A stretch of 64,000 bases of DNA from Paragordius varius (Eukaryota; Nematomorpha). Position 1 is the first letter of the stretch. Every line of letters starts with the position of its first letter. Positions 47,501-59,104 of this stretch are shown piece by piece. The position numbers and the translations under genes are program-made. The notes under the pieces were generated by a model. That model was not told the origin of the DNA and made no database searches. It was given only the letters and a program-made list of their open reading frames with translations. The stretch covers positions 4,650,001 through 4,714,000 of the forward strand of contig OZ176051.1 in NCBI GenBank assembly GCA_964247055.1, read 5' to 3'.

Positions 47501-50500
47501 GTTAATGAATAAGAAACTATGATGAGTGAATGAAACGGTTAATGAATAAGAAACTATGACGGGTGAATGAAACGGTTAATGAAAAAGAAACTATGATGAG
47601 TGAATGAAACGGTTAATGAATAAGAAACTATGACGGGTGAATGAAACGGTTAACGCTGAATAAGAAATAATGATGGGTGAATGAAACGGTTAACGGTGAA
47701 TAAGAAACTATGATGGGTGAATGAAACGGTTAACGATGAATAAGAAACTATGATGGGTGAAGGAAACGGTTAATGAATAAGAGACTATGATGAGTGAATG
47801 AAACGGTTAATGAAAAAGAAACTATGATGAGTGAATGAAACGGTTAATGAAAAAGAAACTATGATGAGTGAATGAAACGGTTAATGAATAAGAAACTATG
47901 ATGAGTGAATGAAACGGTTAATGAATAAGAAACTATGACGGGTGAATGAAACGGTTAACGCTGAATAAGAAATAATGATGGGTGAATGAAAAGGTTAAAG
48001 GTAAAAACAATAAAATAGATGAATTATTTACGATTTGATTGATAAAAGTTAAAATTACCCACTTTAATATATAATAAATTAACAATATAATGAAACTGTT
48101 AACGGTGAGTAAGAAACCATGATGGGTGAATGAAACGGTTAACGATGAATAAGAAACTATGATGGGTGAATGAAACGGTTAACGATGAATAAGAAACTAT
48201 GATGGGTGAAGGAAACGGTTAATGAATAAGAAACTATGATGGGTGAAGGAAACGGTTAATGAATAAGAAACTATGATGAGTGAATGAAACGGTTAATGAA
48301 TAAGAAACTATGATGAGTGAATGAAACGGTTAATGAATAAGAAACTATGATGAGTGAATGAAACGGTTAATGAATAAGAAACTATGATGAGTGAATGAAA
48401 CGGTTAATGAATAAGAAACTATGACGGGTGAATGAAACGGTTAACGCTGAATAAGAAATAATGATGGGTGAATGAAAAGGTTAAAGGTGAATAAGAAACT
48501 ATGATGGGTGAATGAAACTGTTAACGGTGGATAAGAAACTTTGATGGGTGAATGAAACGGTTAACGGTGAATAAGAAGCTATGATGGGTGAATGAAACGG
48601 TTAAAGGTGAATAAGAAACTATGATGGGTGAATGAAACTGTTAACGGTGGATAAGAAACTTTGATGGGTGAATGAAACGGTTAACGGTGAATAAGAAACT
48701 ATGATGGGTGAATGAAACGGTTAACGGTGAATAAAAAACTATGATGGGTGAATGAAACAGTTAACGGTGAGTAAGAAACCATGATGGGTGAATGAAACGG
48801 TTAACGATGAATAAGAAACTATGATGGGTGAATGAAACGGTTAACGATGAATAAGAAACTATGATGGGTGAAGGAAACGGTTAATGAATAAGAAACTATG
48901 ATGAGTGAATGAAACGGTTAATGAATAAGAAACTATGATGAGTGAATGAAACGGTTAATGAATAAGAAACTATGACGGGTGAATGAAACGGTTAACGCTG
49001 AATAAGAAATAATGATGGGTGAATGAAACGGTTAACGGTGAATAAGAAACTATGATGGGTGAATGAAACGGTTAACGATGAATAAGAAACTATGATGGGT
49101 GAAGGAAACGGTTAATGAATAAGAGACTATGATGAGTGAATGAAACGGTTAATGAAAAAGAAACTATGATGAGTGAATGAAACGGTTAACGCTGAATAAG
49201 AAATAATGATGGGTGAATGAAACGGTTAACGGTGAATAAGAAACTATGATGGGTGAAGGAAACGGTTAATGAATAAGAGACTATGATGAGTGAATGAAAC
49301 GGTTAATGAATAAGAAACTATGACGGGTGAATGAAACGGTTAACGCTGAATAAGAAATAATGATGGGTGAATGAAAAGGTTAAAGGTGAATAAGAAACTA
49401 TGATGGGTGAATGAAACTGTTAACGGTGAGTAAGAAACCATGATGGGTGAATGAAACGGTTAACGATGAATAAGAAACTATGATGGGTGAATGAAACGGT
49501 TAACGATGAATAAGAAACTATGATGGGTGAAGGAAACGGTTAATGAATAAGAAACTATGATGAGTGAATGAAACGGTTAATGAATAAGAAACTATGATGA
49601 GTGAATGAAACGGTTAATGAATAAGAAACTATGACGGGTGAATGAAACGGTTAACGCTGAATAAGAAATAATGATGGGTGAATGAAACGGTTAACGGTGA
49701 ATAAGATACTATGATGGGTGAATGAAACGGTTAACGATGAATAAGAAACTATGATGGGTGAAGGAAACGGTTAATGAATAAGAGACTATGATGAGTGAAT
49801 GAAACGGTTAATGAAAAAGAAACTATGATGAGTGAATGAAACGGTTAACGCTGAATAAGAAACTATGATGGGTGAATGAAACGGTTAACGATGAATAAGA
49901 AACTATGATGGGTGAAGGAAACGGTTAATGAATAAGAGACTATGATGAGTGAATGAAACGGTTAATGAATAAGAAACTATGACGGGTGAATGAAACGGTT
50001 AACGCTGAATAAGAAATAATGATGGGTGAATGAAAAGGTTAAAGGTGAATAAGAAACTATGATGGGTGAATGAAACTGTTAACGGTGAGTAAGAAACCAT
50101 GATGGGTGAATGAAACGGTTAACGATGAATAAGAAACTATGATGGGTGAAGGAAACGGTTAATAAATAAGAAACTATGATGAGTGAATGAAACGGTTAAT
50201 GAATAAGAAACTATGATGAGTGAATGAAACGGTTAATGAATAAGAAACTATGAAGGGTGAATGAAACGGTTAACGATGAATAAGAAACTATGATGGGTGA
50301 ATGAAACGGTTAACGATGAATAAGAAACTATGATGGGTGAATGAAACGGTTAACGATGAATAAGAAACTATGATGGGTGAAGGAAACGGTTAATGAATAA
50401 GAGACTATGATGAGTGAATGAAACGGTTAATGAAAAAGAAACTATGATGAGTGAATGAAACGGTTAATGAAAAAGAAACTATGATGAGTGAATGAAACGG

Positions 50501-53500
50501 TTAATGAATAAGAAACTATGACGGGTGAATGAAACGGTTAACGCTGAATAAGAAATAATGATGGGTGAATGAAACGGTTAACGGTGAATAAGAAACTATG
50601 ATGGGTGAATGAAACGGTTAACGATGAATAAGAAACTATGATGGGTGAAGGAAACGGTTAATGAATAAGAGACTATGATGAGTGAATGAAACGGTTAATG
50701 AAAAAGAAACTATGATGACTGAAAGAAACGGTTAATGAAAAAGAAACTATGATGAGTGAATGAAACGGTTAATGAATAAGAAACTATGATGGGTGAATGA
50801 AACGGTTAACGATGAATAAGAAACTATGATGGGTGAAGGAAACGGTTAATGAATAAGAAACTATGATGAGTGAATGAAACGGTTAATGAATAAGAAACTA
50901 TGATGAGTGAATGAAACGGTTAATGAATAAGAAACTATGACGGGTGAATGAAACGGTTAACGCTGAATAAGAAATAATGATGGGTGAATGAAAAGGTTAA
51001 AGGTGAATAAGAAACTATGATGGGTGAATGAAACTGTTAACGGTGGATAAGAAACTTTGATGGGTGAATGAAACGGTTAACGGTGAATAAGAAGCTATGA
51101 TGGGTGAATGAAACGGTTAAAGGTGAATAAGAAACTATGATGGGTGAATGAAACTGTTAACGGTGGATAAGAAACTTTGATGGGTGAATGAAACGGTTAA
51201 TGAATAAGAAACTATGATGGGTGAATGAAACGGTTAACGGTGAATAAAAAACTATGATGGGTGAATGAAACAGTTAACAGTGAGTAAGAAACCATGATGG
51301 GTGAATGAAACGGTTAACGATGAATAAGAAACCATGATGGGTGAATGAAACGGTTAACGATGAATAAGAAACTATGATGGGTGAAGGAAACGGTTAATGA
51401 ATAAGAGACTATGATGAGTGAATGAAACGGTTAATGAAAAAGAAACTATGATGAGTGAATGAAACGGTTAACGCTGAATAAGAAATAATGATGGGTGAAT
51501 GAAAAGGTTAACGATGAATAAGAAACTATGATGGGTGAAGGAAACGGTTAATGAATAAGAGACTATGATGAGTGAATGAAACGGTTAATGAATAAGAAAC
51601 TATGACGGGTGAATGAAACGGTTAACGCTGAATAAGAAATAATGATGGGTGAATGAAAAGGTTAAAGGTGAATAAGAAACTATGATGGGTGAATGAAACT
51701 GTTAACGGTGAGTAAGAAACCATGATGGGTGAATGAAACGGTTAACGATGAATAAGAAACTATGATGGGTGAAGGAAACGGTTAATGAATAAGAAACTAT
51801 GATGAGTGAATGAAACGGTTAATGAATAAGAAACTATGATGAGTGAATGAAACGGTTAATGAATAAGAAACTATGAAGGGTGAATGAAACGGTTAACGAT
51901 GAATAAGAAACTATGATGGGTGAATGAAACGGTTAACGATGAATAAGAAACTATGATGGGTGAATGAAACGGTTAACGATGAATAAGAAACTATGATGGG
52001 TGAAGGAAACGGTTAATGAATAAGAGACTATGATGAGTGAATGAAACGGTTAATGAAAAAGAAACTATGATGAGTGAATGAAACGGTTAATGAAAAAGAA
52101 ACTATGATGAGTGAATGAAACGGTTAATGAATAAGAAACTATGACGGGTGAATGAAACGGTTAACGCTGAATAAGAAATAATGATGGGTGAATGAAACGG
52201 TTAACGGTGAATAAGAAACTATGATGGGTGAAAACGGTTAACGATGAATAAGAAACTATGATGGGTGAAGGAAACGGTTAATGAATAAGAGACTATGATG
52301 AGTGAATGAAACGGTTAATGAAAAAGAAACTATGATGAGTGAATGAAACGGTTAATGAAAAAGAAACTATGATGAGTGAATGAAACGGTTAATGAATAAG
52401 AAACTATGATGGGTGAATGAAACGGTTAACGATGAATAAGAAACTATGATGGGTGAAGGAAACGGTTAATGAATAAGAAACTATGATGAGTGAATGAAAC
52501 GGTTAATGAATAAGAAACTATGATGAGTGAATGAAACGGTTAATGAATAAGAAACTATGACGGGTGAATGAAACGGTTAACGCTGAATAAGAAATAATGA
52601 TGGGTGAATGAAAAGGTTAAAGGTGAATAAGAAACTATGATGGGTGAATGAAACTGTTAACGGTGGATAAGAAACTTTGATGGGTGAATGAAACGGTTAA
52701 CGGTGAATAAGAAGCTATGATGGGTGAATGAAACGGTTAAAGGTGAATAAGAAACTATGATGGGTGAATGAAACTGTTAACGGTGGATAAGAAACTTTGA
52801 TGGGTGAATGAAACGGTTAACGGTGAATAAGAAACTATGATGGGTGAATGAAACGGTTAACGGTGAATAAAAAACTATGATGGGTGAATGAAACAGTTAA
52901 CGGTGAGTAAGAAACCATGATGGGTGAATGAAACGGTTAACGATGAATAAGAAACTATGATGGGTGAATGAAACGGTTAACGATGAATAAGAAACTATGA
53001 TGGGTGAAGGAAACGGTTAATGAATAAGAAACTATGATGAGTGAATGAAACGGTTAATGAATAAGAAACTATGATGAGTGAATGAAACGGTTAATGAATA
53101 AGAAACTATGACGGGTGAATGAAACGGTTAACGCTGAATAAGAAATAATGATGGGTGAATGAAACGGTTAACGGTGAATAAGAAACTATGATGGGTGAAT
53201 GAAACGGTTAACGATGAATAAGAAACTATGATGGGTGAAGGAAACGGTTAATGAATAAGAGACTATGATGAGTGAATGAAACGGTTAATGAAAAAGAAAC
53301 TATGATGAGTGAATGAAACGGTTAACGCTGAATAAGAAATAATGATGGGTGAATGAAACGGTTAACGGTGAATAAGAAACTATGATGGGTGAATGAAACT
53401 GTTAACGGTGAGTAAGAAACCATGATGGGTGAATGAAACGGTTAACGATGAATAAGAAACTATGATGGGTGAATGAAACGGTTAACGATGAATAAGAAAC

Positions 53501-56500
53501 TATGATGGGTGAAGGAAACGGTTAATGAATAAGAAACTATGATGAGTGAATGAAACGGTTAATGAATAAGAAACTATGATGAGTGAATGAAACGGTTAAT
53601 GAATAAGAAACTATGACGGGTGAATGAAACGGTTAACGCTGAATAAGAAATAATGATGGGTGAATGAAAAGGTTAAAGGTGAATAAGAAACTATGATGGG
53701 TGAATGAAACTGTTAACGGTGAGTAAGAAACCATGATGGGTGAATGAAACGGTTAACGATGAATAAGAAACTATGATGGGTGAATGAAACGGTTAACGAT
53801 GAATAAGAAACTATGATGGGTGAATGAAACGGTTAACGATGAATAAGAAACTATGATGGGTGAAGGAAACGGTTAATGAATAAGAGACTATGATGAGTGA
53901 ATGAAACGGTTAATGAAAAAGAAACTATGATGAGTGAATGAAACGGTTAACGCTGAATAAGAAATAATGATGGGTGAATGAAACGGTTAACGGTGAATAA
54001 GAAACTATGATGGGTGAATGAAACTGTTAACGGTGAGTAAGAAACCATGATGGGTGAATGAAACGGTTAACGATGAATAAGAAACTATGATGGGTGAAGG
54101 AAACGGTTAATGAATAAGAGACTATGATGAGTGAATGAAACGGTTAATGAATAAGAAACTATGACGGGTGAATGAAACGGTTAACGCTGAATAAGAAATA
54201 ATGATGGGTGAATGAAAAGGTTAAAGGTGAATAAGAAACTATGATGGGTGAATGAAACTGTTAACGGTGAGTAAGAAACCATGATGGGTGAATGAAACGG
54301 TTAACGATGAATAAGAAACTATGATGGGTGAATGAAACGGTTAACGATGAATAAGAAACTATGATGGGTGAAGGAAACGGTTAATGAATAAGAAACTATG
54401 ATGAGTGAATGAAACGGTTAATGAATAAGAAACTATGATGAGTGAATGAAACGGTTAATGAATAAGAAACTATGACGGGTGAATGAAACGGTTAACGCTG
54501 AATAAGAAATAATGATGGGTGAATGAAACGGTTAACGGTGAATAAGAAACTATGATGGGTGAAGGAAACGGTTAATGAATAAGAGACTATGATGAGTGAA
54601 TGAAACGGTTAATGAAAAAGAAACTATGACGGGTGAATGAAACGGTTAATGAATAAGAAACTATGACGGGTGAATGAAACGGTTAACGATGAATAAGAAA
54701 CTATGATGGGTGAAGGAAACGGTTAATGAATAAGAGACTATGATGAGTGAATGAAACGGTTAATGAATAAGAAACTATGACGGGTGAATGAAACGGTTAA
54801 TGAATAAGAAACTATGACGGGTGAATGAAACGGTTAACGATGAATAAGAAACTATGATGGGTGAAGGAAACGGTTAATGAATAAGAGACTATGATGAGTG
54901 AATGAAACGGTTACTGAATAAGAAACTATGACGGGTGAATGAAACGGTTAATGAATAAGAAACTATGACGGGTGAATGAAACGGTTAACGATGAATAAGA
55001 AACTATGATGGGTGAAGGAAACGGTTAATGAATAAGAGACTATGATGAGTGAATGAAACGGTTAATGAAAAAGAAACTATGATGAGTGAATGAAACGGTT
55101 AACGCTGAATAAGAAACTATGATGGGTGAATGAAACGGTTAACGATGAATAAGAAACTATGATGGGTGAAGGAAACGGTTAATGAATAAGAGACTATGAT
55201 GAGTGAATGAAACGGTTAATGAATAAGAAACTATGACGGGTGAATGAAACGGTTAACGCTGAATAAGAAATAATGATGGGTGAATGAAAAGGTTAAAGGT
55301 GAATAAGAAACTATGATGGGTGAATGAAACTGTTAACGGTGAGTAAGAAACTATGATGGATGATAATGAAACGGTTAACGGTGAATAAGAAACTATGATG
55401 GATGATAATGAAACGGTTAAGGGTGAATAAGAAACTATGATGGGTGAATATGAAACGGTTAACGGTGGATATGAAACTATGATGGGTGAATATGAAACGG
55501 TTAACCGTGAATAAGAAATTATGATGGATGAATATGAAATAATCTAATGCTGAATACGAAACTGTGAAGGAAACGGTTAACGGTGAATACGAAACTATGA
55601 TGGGTATACAAAAAACGATTAGGGGGTAATATGACATATTACAATACATATTTTAAAATTGCAATATAAAGAATAGTCACTCAATCAGGTTCGCAGCTGA
55701 AATATAAATAAATCAGTAAGTAATAACCCATTATAGTCAGTATTACCAAATGTTAAAGTTATTGTATAAATATATGATATAATATTTTAAAATCCACATG
55801 TGTAATATAAAAATATGATAATACTTTTGTTTATGGCATTTCCAAATTTAGTCAAAATGAAACGAGTGAAAGAGCTGTTCCCATTTTTTACGATTTCCTA
55901 AATTATGGTTAGCATAAAATTTTTTTTATTGATTTAAAATAAATTAATTTAGGGTAAATTTAATTAAACAAAGACAAATTTATATATTATATATAAATAC
56001 CTTTTGTATCAGATTGGTATCTAACATATTGTTTAAAATATCTTGGACTATGCGATTGACATCTTCATCGGAGCTTATTAAAAAATATTTGTATACTATA
56101 TAAAATGTATAAAATTAAAATGCATAAAATAAAATATTATATAAAGGTTTTAATACTATCGTTTTTATGATGGATAATACGTTAAATTGTATTTGTGTTC
56201 TATAACATATTCAGCCAATGTTTTAATTATAAATTGACTCATACAAAATTATTTTTCTTTTATATCTTAGAAAAAGAATATAATTTAGCTACTTCAGAGT
56301 GCCCAATAATCGTTTTTGATGGCTATAAAAAGTACATTTTAACATTGATACCATGTCTGGGAAGGTGTTTGCAAGCTAAATAATAAATAAATTTTATCAA
56401 TAATTCATCTAACTTATTAAATTATCAATAAATAACAATCCAAAAAAAAATTCACATTTAAAAATTCTACTTGGCCATTTCATATAATATATACCTTAGT

Positions 56501-59039
56501 TTCTATGACGGATAGGAAAAGATTTTTGATATAAGTTACAAGAGAGTCTTTAGCTTTAGGGTCAAAATTCGATGTTTCAGCAATTAATAAGGCGGATGTA
56601 AGGCGAAATGAATGATGTGAATTACTATTTTCACCTATAAATTAAAAAAAAATTGAAAACTTTGTAGACACATTTTTTGCGCCAAAAATTACTTTTACCT
56701 GAAAGTAAATTATTTAGGGAGGTTTGATCAAGTGGAAATTCGCAAGAGTTTTTTGTGTTTGGAAGTGTTAAAGATGATGTGTTAGTAATATTTTTTGGAT
56801 TATTTGTAATTATTAATAGCGTTTCGGCTTTGACGTCTTCCTTTTGACTCCCAGCAAGCATATTGGGTCGGCCTGCTCGACCAATCATTTGTGTATACAT
56901 GGTTTGTGATAAGGGTATACCATTTGCAATTTTATTTGATGCGATAATTACCCTGTCATCACGGTATTCAGTAAATATTATATACCATTTACAATTCAAA
57001 TAACCCTCGAGCAATTCAAATTCACCCTCAAAAAAATTATATATTTTTTAAGATTAAAAATGATGTATATTTTAATATATTTTTAAATAAAATTTTGTTT
57101 TACATTAAAACAAAACTGAAAAAATAATAAACTATGCCATAAAGATACATTTCATAATAATAATGAGTTATATTAGTTCGCAAACACATAAATTATTTTT
57201 AGAGTGAATTTGAATTGTTCGAGGGTGAATTTGAATTGTTCATGGATAAATTAAAACTGTAAACGGTATAATATCTTAAAATTCAAAAAATAATAATTGT
57301 ATAATTTTTAACACAAAAATTTCAGATCCAAAATATCGAATCTTATGAGAAATTAAGAATCGAAGATATAAAACTTCTTACAGACACGTATTATAATTAT
57401 GTTTTGCCCAAATTTTTGTGCCTTTTTGCATTTACTATCTACTTAGTAATATTGGACCTAAATAAAAACCCCAACTTAAAAGATATTTTTATCAAACATA
57501 CCATTAAAATTGTAAAAAAATGCAATTATAAATGGATAAAAAAAATCAGAATTATCTGCCAATAATATCAGACCAGCCGTTAAAGTGGTAGTACAGCAAT
57601 AAAAAAACCCAATTTATAAGCATTTTTTTCATTATCCCAATGACCATTAAATTCGTAGGACAAATGCCAGAATAAATGGCAGAAAAAGAAAAAAATACCA
57701 AACTTGTAAACTAAATTGACACCGGCCTCAAAAGTAGTAAAACACCCGTTGAAAAAAAATTACCTTATAACCTTAATTTTTTTTTATAAAAAAGCGATTA
57801 TAAATGGGGGTGTAAAAAAGATTCAAATTATATACTAGCAAGCTAGTAAATTGACACCGGCTTACTTGATCAAAAATTTTACATCCTCAAAATACCTTAC
57901 AATATATAAAAAAGCACAATCATAGGCAGAAAAAAATGAAAAAAAAATCAAACTTGTTAGCTGGTAAATTGACACCAGCCGCCAAAGTGGTAGTACAACA
58001 AAGTATGCTTAAAACACCTTCGGAAAAGGCATCTTCAATCAACTTACGTTCTTCATAAGCAAGTCCCCCGTGATGATAAGCAATGCCCCAAGGGATACAG
58101 CGTTTAAGTATGGGGCACATATTATCGCTATTTTCTAAACCAATTGGTATTTTTTGGTATATATTTTATATACTTCATATAATGACATCGATTGTGTAAA
58201 AAAAACAGATAATTTGTTATTCATACTATGATCCTTTTTAAAACTGATTTTTTGCAATTAAATATCAATTTGTAGAAGTGGAAAAAATAAAAGATTTTGT
58301 TTTTTTATTCTTTTTGGCTCATTATGTGACGAATTAGTACAAGTATAAGTTAAAAATTAAGACCTTACTTAAAAATCGGAAAATATAACAACATCATGAG
58401 TTATACCCCTTATAAATGCTGCTTATTTGATATTTTAAAACATTTTACTGTTTAGAAATCATGTGTTAAATCTCTCCTTAATAAATAAAAAATAATTTTT
58501 TTCTTTGTAAAAAAGATTAGAAAAACTTTATCTTTGTTAAATAAAATATAATTAAATAACAATTAATAAAAGTTAACCCATATCTTCAGGATTAGTGAAT
58601 TCATTAAACTGTGCTTGGGTCAATTCACGCATAAGGAGTTTACGCCTTTCTGCCAGTATTTTTGTGTTGTCATCATTGGATATTTTATCCCCCACTTTGG
58701 TTTGCAATAATAATCGGTGATCAGGTAACATTTTTAACTCATCGTAACATCGCTTAGTTAATATATTCTTATATCTGTATTTAGCAAAAAAAAGTATTAA
58801 TATGTTACCAAACATTTCGAGGAACATTGAGAGATTATAAAAGGCAAAATGATCAGAAATCCTGAAAGTATTTTAAATAGTTAGATAATAATATGGTTGC
58901 TTGGTAAGGAAAACAAAGGCATTCGCAATATAAAAGGTATAAACATTGCAATCAATTTATTAATTTTATATTTATAAAATAAAAAACATATAGCAAACCA
59001 CGGTAAAAACAGAATGTACGTAAAAATTAAAGACACAAC

Positions 59040-59104
<65 letters not shown>

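Noticed and set aside
44320-55620. CRISPR-like array of short repeats
   Set aside because: Units are directly tandem with no unique spacers, and the context is an intron of an animal gene.
55311-55649. 112-codon ORF of repeated [13 protein letters not shown]
   Set aside because: It is a translation of the minisatellite edge; periodic and non-coding.
56195-56383. Plus-strand ORF of 62 codons
   Set aside because: It is the opposite strand of HELQ exon 56293-56375.
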